Assembly (NCBI GenBank): GCA_017429205.1
Contig: JAFRPH010000023.1
Span: forward strand, 1 to 54,939
Source: Bacteroidales bacterium
Lineage (GTDB): Bacteria > Bacteroidota > Bacteroidia > Bacteroidales > UBA932
Reading direction: 5' to 3'
Length of the DNA stretch: 54,939 bases
Position 1 is the stretch's first letter. Each line of letters starts with the position of its first letter. The position numbers and the translations under genes are program-made. The notes under the pieces were generated by a model. It did not search any database and was not told where the DNA came from. It was given only the letters and a program-made list of their open reading frames with translations. Positions 33,257 through 43,203 of this stretch are shown piece after piece.

Positions 33257-34050
33257 ACTACGTTGATTTTATGCTGGATGGTCTTTTCGATGAGCCGGAC
33301 CTTCTCCTTGAACCGGCCGGCGCGGGCCGACGGGTCGGTGAGGGTGACGGCGATGCAGTATTTGCTGATCCGGGCGGGTTTCACCCGGTGGTCGCGGAGG
33401 ATGCCCTTCATCGCGGAGGCGGCGTGGCCGTCCTGCTTCAGTTCGATGACGACAGCCTCCCCGAGAGAGGTCTCGAGCCCGGTCCGGAAGTTCTTGAAAC
33501 ACAGGTTCGTGTCGATGGTGAGCCGTTCCGTCAGGTCCGGGTTCACGAGGGTGATCCGCTGGAAGAGGGTCTCGAGCGTGGGCCGCAGCTGCCCGGCCTC
33601 GAAGTCCGAATGTCCGGCGAGGTACCGGCAGGCGGCGTCGTTGCCGCGGAAGTCCGGGAGGTCGGCCATCGGGATGCCGGTGCGCTTCTTTTTCGTCCGG
33701 CCGTGGTTGTTCTTCCGTTTGATCTCCAGGAAGGCGTCCCCGGAATTGACATAGGCGCGGGTGCGCACCTTCTGCCGGCGGAGCTTCTTGTTCCGATGGT
33801 CGGTGAACATCCGGAGGCCTTCGGTGTCGAAGTAGATGGAGTCGTAGGGGCTGATGCGGGATCCGTCGGCGACGAGGACTCGGTAGCCGGCGGCGGCCGC
33901 GTCGCGGAGCACGTCCGCGAGCGTCGCCCGGTCCGTCAGGTACTTCGTGTCCACCCGGTTCATCAGCTTGACGGCGTCCATCTCCGCAAGGGAGATGGGC
34001 GCGAACCCGTCCAGGGGTCCGGCGAGCGATAGGAACGCGGAATCAGGCAT
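33253..34050 (-). CDS. VTC-type polyphosphate polymerase domain protein
   Basis: 265 residues. The catalytic tunnel-domain pattern of yeast Vtc4 is visible: MNRVDTKYLTD near the start, SIYFDTEGLRMFTDHRNKKLRRQKVRTRAYV, FLEIKRKNNHGRTKKKR, FKNFRTGL and AVVIELKQDG, a set of basic and acidic residues for triphosphate and metal binding. Eukaryotic Vtc4 makes polyphosphate from ATP; activity of bacterial homologues is not established. There is no SPX domain. The start at 34050 is chosen because earlier in-frame starts fall inside the preceding gene. Overlaps DUF4956 by 4 nt and the preceding gene by 8 nt. Confidence 0.83.
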   Translation of the reverse strand: MPDSAFLSLAGPLDGFAPISLAEMDAVKLMNRVDTKYLTDRATLADVLRDAAAAGYRVLVADGSRISPYDSIYFDTEGLRMFTDHRNKKLRRQKVRTRAYVNSGDAFLEIKRKNNHGRTKKKRTGIPMADLPDFRGNDAACRYLAGHSDFEAGQLRPTLETLFQRITLVNPDLTERLTIDTNLCFKNFRTGLETSLGEAVVIELKQDGHAASAMKGILRDHRVKPARISKYCIAVTLTDPSARAGRFKEKVRLIEKTIQHKINVV

Positions 34051-34453
34051 CTTCGGCGATATATTCGAAGACCTTGATCGTGAGGAGCTTGCCCTTCGCG
34101 TTGTAGTTGTACTGGGTTTTCTTGCGGCCGAACTCGTTGTACTCGTATTTCTTGACGGTTTCAAGCTTGTTGCGGTCGTTGTACACCATCTCCTTCACGC
34201 ACTTGCCGTCCGCGCCGTACTCGAAGCGCTTGCGCCACTTCTGGCCCTCGGAGCCGTACTCGATCTCCTCGATCTTCTTGCCGTCGGCGTCGAAGGTGGT
34301 CACGTGGTCCAGCACCTTCTTCCCGCTCCGGGGCTCGGTGTTCCACTCCTTGATGACCAGATTCTTCTTGTTGATTTTCTGGGTGGTATTCTGGGCCAGG
34401 GCCGGCGCGGCGAGCGCAAAGGCCAAGGCGATGATTGTCAGTAACTTTTTCAT
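34043..34453 (-). CDS. Small exported protein with repeated Tyr-rich beta strands
   Basis: 136 residues. Signal peptide MKKLLTIIALAFALAAPALAQ. The mature part has imperfect repeats of the type GKK-x-E-x-x-x-Y (ADGKKIEEIEYG, ADGKCVKEMVYND, NEFGRKKTQYNYNAKGKLL), reminiscent of YwqK/MORN or RHS-like strands. No function known. It overlaps the VTC gene by 8 nt. A TATCTTTG box lies 7 nt before its ATG. Confidence 0.7.
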   Translation of the reverse strand: MKKLLTIIALAFALAAPALAQNTTQKINKKNLVIKEWNTEPRSGKKVLDHVTTFDADGKKIEEIEYGSEGQKWRKRFEYGADGKCVKEMVYNDRNKLETVKKYEYNEFGRKKTQYNYNAKGKLLTIKVFEYIAEDA

Positions 34454-34460
34454 AATCGTA

Positions 34461-34468
34461 CAAAGATA
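34461..34468 (-). promoter_or_regulatory. -7 box for the VTC operon
   Basis: TATCTTTG on the minus strand, 7 nt before the ATG at 34453. It means that the four-gene run can be transcribed apart from the large lipoprotein gene upstream. Confidence 0.65.
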
Positions 34469-34481
34469 CGAAAAATATCAA

Positions 34482-36248
34482 TCACCAGCCACCGGGACCG
34501 CCGTGTCCACCGCCGCCGGTGTAGGTGGACAGGTTGCATCCGCTGCCGCCGCTCACGGTGGCACCATCGGTGTAAGCGCCGTTGAACAAGGTCGTTCCGC
34601 CGCTGACGGAGACGCCGTACTTCACGGAATCCAGGGAAGGAGCGGACAGCACCAGGGTGAGATTTCCGGTCGACGGGGTCTTGAAGGCGCCGAGGACTTT
34701 CCCGTCCTTGTCGTAGAGGGCGTAGGCCGTATTGGCCTTCACGGTACCGGCCGACCAGCAGGCCTGGGAGAGGGAAGCGCCGCTTTCCAGGCCGCCCACG
34801 GCGATGACGGTGCCGCCGGAGAGATAGAGCTTCTTCTGCGCCTCGGAGTTCGCGTCCACGGCGAGTTCCGCGCCGCCGGAGCCGAGGGAAAACACGATGC
34901 CGCCCTTGATATAGAGGTTTCCGTTGGCGTCCAGGCCGTCGTTGCCGGTGGACTGGGCATAGACCGCCCCGCCGTCGATGGTGAAGTCGCCGCCGGCGTT
35001 GATGGCGTCGTCGCTGGAATAGGCGTACACTTCGCCGCCGGTGACCTGGAGGACGCCCTTGGCCTCGATGGCCTCGTGCCGGGCGCTCTTGACGGTGATC
35101 TTGCCGCCGGAGATGTACAGGTTGCCGTCGAACTTGACGCCCTTGGAGGCGACGGAGTTGTCGGAGGACGAGCTGCTGCCCTGGCCGCCGCCGGGCCCGC
35201 CGCCCCAGCCACCGTGCCCGCCGCCGGGGCCGAAGCCGCCGGAGGAACTGGTGCCGTAGTTGGCGCCGGAGACATCGACCGTGACCGTGCCGCCCTTGAA
35301 GTAGGCGACGTTGTCCCCGCTGATGCCCTTGGCGCCCGTGCCGGTGCTGGTGACGGTCAGGACGCCGTCCACCATCTCGAAGCGGAGGTCGGCCTTGATG
35401 CCGGCGACGCCGGTGAGCTCGCCGTCCACCTCGCCCGCGGAGCCGGTGGTCTTGATCGTGGTCACGCCGCCGCCGATGTACACGAGCGTATCGGAGGAGA
35501 AGCCCTTCTTGCCGGTGCCGGACACGTTCACGTCGACGGTTCCGTCACTGACGATGATGGACTCCTTGCCGCGGACGCCGTGGCCGGCGCTGGAGGTGAC
35601 TTTCACCGTGGGCGCGGCCATGAAACGGACGTAGTCGTCGGAGGTGATGCCCGCCTTGCCGGTGGCGTTGACGGTCAAGGTGCCGTCGCCGCTGAACACG
35701 AGCTGACCTTCGGAGAAGAAGGCGGCCTTTTCGTCCTCATCGGAGGGCGTCAGGGTGTAGGAGGCGCCGTCAGCGAGGGTGTTCGTGCCCTTCACGACCA
35801 CGAACGTGCGCTTGTGGCTCTGGTTGTTGATGGCCGCGCCTTTCTTGTTCGTGAGGGTCAGCCCGTTGAGGAGGATTTCCTGCTTCTTGGTGCTGTACAG
35901 CTTGAAATAGCCGTCGGTGGAGGTGCCGGACAGCTCGTAGATCACGGCCTCGCTGCCGTTGTTCGTGATGGTCACGCCGGCCCCGTCGGTGGTGACTGCA
36001 AAGTCGGCGGTCGCGCCGCTCACCGTGGCGCTTCCGCCGTTGAAAGTGACTTTCACGGTGCGGGCGAAGGTAGTGTTGGCGACGTTGTCGTCGTCCTTGT
36101 CGATCTCGATGCCCGCGCCGGCGGAATCGTCGGCGTTGACCGGTGTCTCGGTGTTGTCGTCGGGAAGGACTATGTCGATGGGGTCCTTCGTGCAGCCCTG
36201 CATCGACAGGGCGGCGAAGGCCAGGAGGAGAGATACTGCGGTTTTCAT
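34482..36248 (-). CDS. Gly-rich carbohydrate-binding-domain lipoprotein (DUF4353-like)
   Basis: 588 residues. Signal peptide MKTAVSLLLAFAALSMQGC (Cys19 as lipid anchor). The rest is a long parallel beta-helix-like series of Gly-rich strands (GGSATVSGATADFAVTTDGA, ISGDNVAYFKGGTVTVDVSG, YISGGKITVKSARHEAIEAK, VTGGEVYAYSSDDAINAGGD) with a Gly/Ser-rich hinge at about 340-365. This resembles proteins annotated as carbohydrate-binding domain-containing (DUF4353), which accompany VTC and DUF4956 genes in other bacteria. The start at 36248 gives the signal peptide. A weak TATCTTGG box at 36299-36292 may be its promoter. Confidence 0.72.
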   Translation of the reverse strand: MKTAVSLLLAFAALSMQGCTKDPIDIVLPDDNTETPVNADDSAGAGIEIDKDDDNVANTTFARTVKVTFNGGSATVSGATADFAVTTDGAGVTITNNGSEAVIYELSGTSTDGYFKLYSTKKQEILLNGLTLTNKKGAAINNQSHKRTFVVVKGTNTLADGASYTLTPSDEDEKAAFFSEGQLVFSGDGTLTVNATGKAGITSDDYVRFMAAPTVKVTSSAGHGVRGKESIIVSDGTVDVNVSGTGKKGFSSDTLVYIGGGVTTIKTTGSAGEVDGELTGVAGIKADLRFEMVDGVLTVTSTGTGAKGISGDNVAYFKGGTVTVDVSGANYGTSSSGGFGPGGGHGGWGGGPGGGQGSSSSSDNSVASKGVKFDGNLYISGGKITVKSARHEAIEAKGVLQVTGGEVYAYSSDDAINAGGDFTIDGGAVYAQSTGNDGLDANGNLYIKGGIVFSLGSGGAELAVDANSEAQKKLYLSGGTVIAVGGLESGASLSQACWSAGTVKANTAYALYDKDGKVLGAFKTPSTGNLTLVLSAPSLDSVKYGVSVSGGTTLFNGAYTDGATVSGGSGCNLSTYTGGGGHGGPGGW

Positions 36249-36326
36249 GACTTCTTCAGGTTTTAGTGACACTGCAAAAACTTTTCCACATCCAAGATAA
36301 TCAAGAACCCGGCCTTCCGGAAAAGT

Positions 36327-36361
36327 TTTCAGCGAACGGGCGGATTCTTTCAGCGAACGGG
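36327..36361. promoter_or_regulatory. Two TTTCAGCGAACGGG repeats, candidate LytTR operator
   Basis: TTTCAGCGAACGGG occurs at 36327-36340 and 36348-36361, exactly 21 bp apart (two helical turns). On the minus strand each reads CCCGTTCGCTGAAA, containing a CGTTCG core like known LytTR sites. It lies between the divergent lipoprotein and sensor kinase genes, 23 bp before the kinase -7 box. Confidence 0.6.
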
Positions 36362-36384
36362 ATGCGGCAGTCGGAAATGTTTCG

Positions 36385-36392
36385 TAATTTTG
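36385..36392 (+). promoter_or_regulatory. -7 box for the sensor kinase operon
   Basis: TAATTTTG, 8 nt before the ATG at 36401. Confidence 0.65.
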
Positions 36393-36400
36393 CGACAGGT

Positions 36401-37528
36401 ATGAGACGGATGGAAACAGAGAAAAAGCAGGAGGTTGTCATCTATGGCATCCTCTGGTTTCTCGTCCTCGCCCTGGTGCCCGTGGTGATGTACTTCCAGG
36501 GGCATTCCATGGGGCACGCGCTCCGGATCGGGGATGTCCTGCGCGTCTGGACGGGCATTCTTCCCTTCTTCGTGCTGTTCCTCCTGCACGACCTCCTGGC
36601 CGCCCCGCTCTGGGTGGAGAAAGGAAAGCCCTGGGCCTATCTGGCCGTGACGGTGGCGCTCCTGGCGGTGTTCGGCGGATACTTGTGGACGGCTCGGCAG
36701 GATCCCGGACCGAGACGCCCCGACGGCCCGCCGATGGAATGGATGGGCGAACCCCCGCCCCCGCGCGAGGAGATGCCCGGTCCCCGGCCGCCGATGGATG
36801 GACGGATGCCCTTGTCCCCCGATTTGATGAAGTTCCTCCTGGGGATGCTGCTCCTGGGGGTGAACCTGGGCGTGAAGTATTATCTGAAATCGGCCCGCGG
36901 GGAGCGCCGGATGCAGGAACTGCAGGCGGAGAACCTGAGCCGGCAGCTGGAAACGCTCCGCTACCAGATCAACCCGCACTTCTTCATGAACACCCTCAAC
37001 AACATCCACGCGCTCGTGGACATCGACCCGGAACAGGCGAAGGCGAGCATCGAGGAGTTCTCGAAGCTGATGCGGCACGTCCTGTACGAAGGCGACCGGC
37101 CCACCATTCCCCTGGCCAAGGAGATGGAGTTCCTCCGCCATTACATCTCTTTGATGAAACTGCGGTATGCCGACACCGTCCGCATCGACCTTTCCCTGCC
37201 GGAAAAGGACGAAGGCGCCGAGATTCCGCCGCTGATGCTGGCTTCCTTCGTGGAGAATGCGTTCAAGCACGGAATCAGCTACGAGAAGCCGTCGTTCGTG
37301 CACGTGACCGTGTCGGTGGAGGACGGGAAGATCGTTTTCCGGTGCGCGAACAGCCGGCAGGACTCCACCCAGGTGGCGCAGCACGGCGTCGGCCTTGCGA
37401 ATGTCCGGGGGCGGCTGGACCTGCTGTACGGCGACCGGTATACGTTGCATATCGACCAGGGCAGGGACGTGTATGACGTTCTCCTGCTGCTTCCGGCGAC
37501 TGTCAGAATGGACAAGGAGGGCGTATGA
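36401..37528 (+). CDS. LytS/YehU-type sensor histidine kinase
   Basis: 375 residues. Membrane helices at about 12-33, 50-70, 79-98 and 145-165, with a Pro/Arg/Met-rich loop (about 100-140, PGPRRPDGPPMEWMGEPPPP) between the third and fourth. The His_kinase domain has the phospho-acceptor His193 in QINPHFFMNTLNN; the ATP-binding part has FVENAFKHG and HGVGLANVRGRLDLLYG. The start at 36401 follows the -7 box by 8 nt; a longer open frame runs through the operator repeats. Its stop overlaps the regulator start (ATGA). Confidence 0.9.
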   Translation: MRRMETEKKQEVVIYGILWFLVLALVPVVMYFQGHSMGHALRIGDVLRVWTGILPFFVLFLLHDLLAAPLWVEKGKPWAYLAVTVALLAVFGGYLWTARQDPGPRRPDGPPMEWMGEPPPPREEMPGPRPPMDGRMPLSPDLMKFLLGMLLLGVNLGVKYYLKSARGERRMQELQAENLSRQLETLRYQINPHFFMNTLNNIHALVDIDPEQAKASIEEFSKLMRHVLYEGDRPTIPLAKEMEFLRHYISLMKLRYADTVRIDLSLPEKDEGAEIPPLMLASFVENAFKHGISYEKPSFVHVTVSVEDGKIVFRCANSRQDSTQVAQHGVGLANVRGRLDLLYGDRYTLHIDQGRDVYDVLLLLPATVRMDKEGV

Positions 37529-38220
37529 TCCGGGTCGTGACCATCGATGACGAGCCGCTGGCGCTCCGGCAGCTGGAAATGTACATCGGGAAGATCCCCT
37601 TCCTGGAACTCGTCGCCGCCTGCCCGTCGGCCGCCGCGGCGCGGCCCTATGTGGAGCGGGCGGACATCCTGTACGTGGACATCAACATGCCGGACTTGTC
37701 GGGGATGGATTTCGTGCGTTCGCTGGAGCATCCGCCACTCGTCGTCTTCACGACGGCCTATTCCGAATACGCCCTGGAGGGCTTCAAGGTCCATGCGGCC
37801 GACTACCTCCTGAAACCGTTCGGTTTCCAGGAGTTCGAGGCGTCGGCGGCGCACCTGCGGGACCGGATCGAGGCGGCCCGCCCCCGGGCGGAATCCCGGC
37901 CGGAGGCATTGACCTTCAAGCTGGACTACAAGACCGTCCGGGTGGATCCGGCGCGCATCCGGTACGTGGAAAGCATGAGCGAATACCTGAAAATATGGCT
38001 CCGGGACGAGCAGGCGCCGCTGGTGGTCCTGTATAGCCTGAAGCGGCTCGCGGAGCAGCTGCCGGAGGACCGCTTCCTGCGCATCCATCGCTCCTATCTC
38101 GTGAACCTTTCGGAAATCCGCGAATACACGCGCTCTTCCGTCACGCTGGACGGCGGCCCCACCTTGCCTGTGGGGGACATTTACCGTCCGGCGCTCACCG
38201 CCGTTCTTTCGGGGAAATAA
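37525..38220 (+). CDS. LytTR-family response regulator
   Basis: 231 residues. Receiver domain with acidic pocket Asp8/Asp9, phospho-acceptor Asp52 (YVDINMPDLSG) and Lys97 (DYLLKPFG). LytTR DNA-binding domain at about 125-230 (IRYVESMSEYLKIWL, FLRIHRSYLVNLSEI, PTLPVGDIYRP). The domain is expected to bind paired direct repeats, and such a pair exists before the kinase gene. Overlaps the kinase by 4 nt; a standard LytS/LytR-type pair. Confidence 0.93.
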   Translation: MIRVVTIDDEPLALRQLEMYIGKIPFLELVAACPSAAAARPYVERADILYVDINMPDLSGMDFVRSLEHPPLVVFTTAYSEYALEGFKVHAADYLLKPFGFQEFEASAAHLRDRIEAARPRAESRPEALTFKLDYKTVRVDPARIRYVESMSEYLKIWLRDEQAPLVVLYSLKRLAEQLPEDRFLRIHRSYLVNLSEIREYTRSSVTLDGGPTLPVGDIYRPALTAVLSGK

Positions 38221-38224
38221 AGCG

Positions 38225-39691
38225 TTACAGCATCGCTTCGATCAGGCCGCCCAGCGTCTCGCGCAGGGCGGCCGTTTTCGCGGTGGCCCCGTTCACCATC
38301 AGGGAGAAGATGCGGGCGGGCTTGCCCTGCTCGTCCAGGATGTAGCCGCTGTAGCAGAGGACGCCGTCCATCGACCCGCTCTTGACGCGGATGCGGGCTT
38401 TCTGGGCGGGCGAGAGCTTGGGAAGGAGCGTGTTCAGCGTGCCTTCGCCCGGCTGCGGGAGGCTGGCGAGGAAGGCGTCGAAGCCGCGGGAGCGGGTCAT
38501 CGACCGCAGGAACGAGACCAGGAAGGCGGGCGAGGCGGTGTTCAGGCGTGACAGGCCGCTGCCGTCTTCGAGCCGGATGCCGGCCAGGTCGCTGTCCATC
38601 AGCCCTTCGAGCACGTCGTACACCGCCACGCGGCAGCTGTCGTACACGGCGATGCCGGAGGCCTTTTCGCCCATCTGGCGGAAGATGGCTTCCGCGTAGA
38701 AATTGTCGCTGAGGACGTTCGTCTGGCGGACGATCTTGGAGAGGACGGGCGAGGCGGACTGGCCGAGCACCTGCGGGGCGCCGGCCTTGTACGCGGGGAC
38801 GAAGTCCGCGCCCCGGACGTAGCCGCCGCGGTCGATGTCGGCATACCCGCCGGAGATGTCCCAGCCCGTGTCGCGGAGGTTCTGCCAGAAGTAATAGGCG
38901 CAGGTGAGGGCGCCGTACTTGTTCGCGAAATGCTCCAGCTTGGGCTTGCGGTCGATGGAATAGGTGCCGCGCATCTCCGCGTAGGGCGCCAGGTCGGTGG
39001 TGTACAGGTACAGGCTGTTGCCGGTGCCCTTGGGCCCGGTCGACGTGCGGTTGCTGAAGTGCATCCAGGGCGTGTCGGGGAATCGCTGGGTCACCTTGAC
39101 GGGCTCGTCCGCGGCTCCGGCCGAGACGAGATAGTCGATCGCGTTCTCATAGTAGCTGAGGGCGTTGCAGCCGGCGCCGTAATAGGTGCCGGTGTCGTCA
39201 TAGCCCCAGGTCGTGTTCTCCAGATGGCCCTCGTAGGCCCGTCCGTCGCCGATGATGCGTCCGTCGATGCGGCTGATTCCGGCGTCCTTGAGCATCGACT
39301 TCCAGCGCCAGAATAGGGCGTCCGGCTTCACGGCGACGGTGTCCGTGACGCCGAGGGTGGGGTCGCCTCCGCCGATGACGTACACGTCCCCGTGCAGGGT
39401 GCCGTCCTCCACGGTGCCGGTGTAGCCGATGCCCGTCTCGAACCGGAAGTCCGGCCCGAGGGCGTGCAACGCCGTCCCCGTGGTGACGAGCTTGAGGTTG
39501 GACGCCGGCACCATCCGGCGTCCGGGCTCCCGGCTCGCCAGCACATGCCCGGCGGCGTCCTGCACCATCACCCCCACGACCGCCCCCTTGAGCGGCTCCT
39601 TGCCGACGGCCTGGTCCACTTTCTGCTGCAGCGTCTGCGCCTGCAGCCCGAGGCACATCGCCAGCGCCCCGACAAACATCATCTTCCGCAT
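38225..39691 (-). CDS. dacB: D-alanyl-D-alanine carboxypeptidase/endopeptidase (S13, PBP4-type)
   Basis: 488 residues, periplasmic. Signal peptide about 1-19 (MRKMMFVGALAMCLGLQAQ). Penicillin-binding motifs: SxxK as S64-N-L-K67 (VPASNLKLV), SxN as SDN in VLSDNFYAEA, and KSG in IRVKSGSMDG. The inserted domain between motifs 1 and 2 is typical of S13 enzymes. It trims peptidoglycan peptides. Start at 39691 lies 4 nt after a TATCTTTG box. Its stop is 4 nt from that of the LytTR gene, tail to tail. Confidence 0.9.
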   Translation of the reverse strand: MRKMMFVGALAMCLGLQAQTLQQKVDQAVGKEPLKGAVVGVMVQDAAGHVLASREPGRRMVPASNLKLVTTGTALHALGPDFRFETGIGYTGTVEDGTLHGDVYVIGGGDPTLGVTDTVAVKPDALFWRWKSMLKDAGISRIDGRIIGDGRAYEGHLENTTWGYDDTGTYYGAGCNALSYYENAIDYLVSAGAADEPVKVTQRFPDTPWMHFSNRTSTGPKGTGNSLYLYTTDLAPYAEMRGTYSIDRKPKLEHFANKYGALTCAYYFWQNLRDTGWDISGGYADIDRGGYVRGADFVPAYKAGAPQVLGQSASPVLSKIVRQTNVLSDNFYAEAIFRQMGEKASGIAVYDSCRVAVYDVLEGLMDSDLAGIRLEDGSGLSRLNTASPAFLVSFLRSMTRSRGFDAFLASLPQPGEGTLNTLLPKLSPAQKARIRVKSGSMDGVLCYSGYILDEQGKPARIFSLMVNGATAKTAALRETLGGLIEAML

Positions 39692-39695
39692 ACTG

Positions 39696-39722
39696 CAAAG
39701 ATAGGTTTTTTTCGTATCTTTG
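39696..39722. promoter_or_regulatory. Palindromic divergent promoter pair (dacB and galE)
   Basis: CAAAGATA (39696-39703, minus-strand TATCTTTG) and TATCTTTG (39715-39722) are an exact inverted repeat 11 bp apart. The minus box is 4 nt before dacB, the plus box 21 nt before galE. The two polymerases would overlap. Confidence 0.7.
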
Positions 39723-39743
39723 CTATCTGCTATTCTAAACGAT

Positions 39744-40772
39744 ATGAAAAAGACAGTGCTTGTGTCCGGCGGGGCGGGGTTCATCGGGAGCCACGTCACC
39801 GTGGAACTCATCGAGGCGGGCTACGACGTGGTGGTCGCCGACAATTTCTCCAACTGTGACCTGACTTGCTTCGAGGGCGTGAAGAAGATCACCGGCCGGG
39901 AGGATATCCCGCTGGTGGAGATGGACTTCTGCGATGCGGAGGCCGTGAAGAAGATCTTCGCCGACTATCCCATCGACGCGGTCATCCATTTCGCCGCCTT
40001 CAAGGCCGTGGGCGAGTCCGTCGCGAAGCCGCTGATGTACTATCAGAACAACCTTCTGAGCTTTATGAACGTGCTCCAGGCCGCGCAGGAGAAGGGCGGC
40101 TGCAACGTGCTGTTCTCCTCTTCCGCCACCGTGTACGGCGAGCCCGAGGTCGTTCCCGTCACGGAGAAGACGCCGCGCAAGCCGGCGATGTCGCCGTACG
40201 GCAACACCAAGACCATGTGCGAGGACATCCTCCGCGACACGGTGAAGGCCAACGGCGGCGCCGTCAAGGGCATCCTCCTGCGTTATTTCAATCCCATCGG
40301 CGCGCACCCGAGCGCCCTTATCGGCGAGCTCCCGCGCGGCGTCCCGAACAACCTGGTGCCGTACATCACCCAGACCGCCATCGGAAAGCGCGAGTGCCTC
40401 AGCATTTTCGGCAACGACTATCCCACCCCGGACGGCACCTGCCTCCGCGACTACATCGACATCGTGGACCTCGCCAAGGCCCATGTGTACGCGGTCACCC
40501 GGATGATCGAAGGGAAGATGAAGGAGGACTGCGAGGTCTTCAACATCGGCACCGGCCGGCCCGTCTCCGTGCTGGAGCTGGTCTATGCGTTCGAGAAGGT
40601 CAACGGCGTCCCGGTTCCGCACAAGTTCGCGCCGCGCCGCCCCGGCGACGTCACCGCCATCTGGGCCGATCCCACCCTCGCCAATACGGAGATGGGCTGG
40701 AAAGCCACCCGCACCGTCGAGCAGACCCTCGCCTCCGCCTGGGCCTGGGAGAAGCACCTGGCCGGGCTATAG
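39744..40772 (+). CDS. galE: UDP-glucose 4-epimerase
   Basis: 342 residues. NAD-binding GGAGFIGSHV at the N-terminus, FAAFKAVGESV, SSSATVYGEP, the catalytic Tyr-x3-Lys in SPYGNTK, YFNPIGAHPS, GTCLRDYIDIVDLAKAHV and FNIGTGRPVSVLELV. It interconverts UDP-glucose and UDP-galactose for surface glycans. The ATG at 39744 gives the standard N-terminus (MKKTVLVSGGAGFIG). The esterase gene follows 24 nt later. Confidence 0.95.
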   Translation: MKKTVLVSGGAGFIGSHVTVELIEAGYDVVVADNFSNCDLTCFEGVKKITGREDIPLVEMDFCDAEAVKKIFADYPIDAVIHFAAFKAVGESVAKPLMYYQNNLLSFMNVLQAAQEKGGCNVLFSSSATVYGEPEVVPVTEKTPRKPAMSPYGNTKTMCEDILRDTVKANGGAVKGILLRYFNPIGAHPSALIGELPRGVPNNLVPYITQTAIGKRECLSIFGNDYPTPDGTCLRDYIDIVDLAKAHVYAVTRMIEGKMKEDCEVFNIGTGRPVSVLELVYAFEKVNGVPVPHKFAPRRPGDVTAIWADPTLANTEMGWKATRTVEQTLASAWAWEKHLAGL

Positions 40773-40796
40773 GATTTTCGTGCACAAAACAGTCTT

Positions 40797-41654
40797 ATGA
40801 AAAACAGATACTTAGCCTTCTTAGTCGTTCTCTTCTGTTTCATCGTCCACGCCCGGGCGGCGGAAACCGTCCGCTGCACGATGAAATACAAGGGCGAAGT
40901 CCGCACCTATTGGCTCTATGTCCCGGAAGGGGCCGGTCCGGCCACGCCGCTGGTCCTGGTCCTTCACGGCTACGGCGGCAACGCCGAGGGCTACTGCCCG
41001 TCGATGCTGGAAGTCGCCGAGCGCGAAGGCTTCGCCGTGTGCTACCCGCAGGGCGAGAAGGACGCGAAAGGAAAGACCGGCTGGAACGTCGGTTACGACG
41101 TCCAGCAGGGCCTGGAGCGCGATGACGTCGGCTTTGTCAAGGCCCTGGTCAAGCATCTCCGCAAGACGCATCACATCGGCAAGGACAATGTCTTCATGTC
41201 CGGCATGTCCAACGGGGGAGAGATGACCTATTTCATGGCCTACAAGTATCCCGACCTGTTCCGGGCCTATGCCACCATCGCCGGCCTGACGATGCAGTGG
41301 GCCTACAAGGAATGGAAGGCGAAGAGGCCCGTTCCGCTGATGGAGGTCCACGGCACTGCCGACAAGACTTCCATGTGGGAAGGCGATCCCACGGACACGG
41401 GCGGCTGGGGCGCGTATATCGCCGTGCCCGCCGCCGTGGGCTATTGGGCCGCACAGGCCCGTTGCACGCACGAGGAAACGACGACACTTCCCCAAAAGGG
41501 CGAGCATCCCGTCGTCCTGCACCGCTATCTGGGCGGAGACGACGGCATCGAGGTCCGGCTGTACGAAGTGCAGGGCGCCAAGCATAGCTGGCACCTGGCC
41601 GATATGGACACCTGTGAGGAAATGTGGGCGTTTTTCCGCCAGTATCTGAAATAA
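40797..41654 (+). CDS. Secreted PHB-depolymerase/CE1-like esterase
   Basis: 285 residues. Signal peptide MKNRYLAFLVVLFCFIVHARAA. Alpha/beta hydrolase with LVLVLHGYGGNAEGY, FAVCYPQGEKD, DDVGFVKALVKHL, the nucleophile Ser138 in SGMSNGGEM and the likely His in QGAKHSWHLADM. This matches LpqC-type or feruloyl/acetyl xylan esterase-like proteins, so a plant-fibre or glycan ester is the likely substrate; a PHB role is unlikely. It probably shares the galE promoter. Confidence 0.83.
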   Translation: MKNRYLAFLVVLFCFIVHARAAETVRCTMKYKGEVRTYWLYVPEGAGPATPLVLVLHGYGGNAEGYCPSMLEVAEREGFAVCYPQGEKDAKGKTGWNVGYDVQQGLERDDVGFVKALVKHLRKTHHIGKDNVFMSGMSNGGEMTYFMAYKYPDLFRAYATIAGLTMQWAYKEWKAKRPVPLMEVHGTADKTSMWEGDPTDTGGWGAYIAVPAAVGYWAAQARCTHEETTTLPQKGEHPVVLHRYLGGDDGIEVRLYEVQGAKHSWHLADMDTCEEMWAFFRQYLK

Positions 41655-41660
41655 AATCGC

Positions 41661-41668
41661 TATATTTG
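41661..41668 (+). promoter_or_regulatory. -7 box of the ATP synthase operon
   Basis: TATATTTG, 23 nt before the atpD ATG. Confidence 0.75.
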
Positions 41669-41676
41669 TGGATTGA

Positions 41677-43203
<1,527 letters not shown>

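Noticed and set aside
36249..36400. Riboswitch or leader RNA in the 152-bp divergent region
   Set aside because: The kinase box is 8 nt from its ATG and the repeats lie outside any predicted leader; direct repeats in helical phase fit protein binding better.
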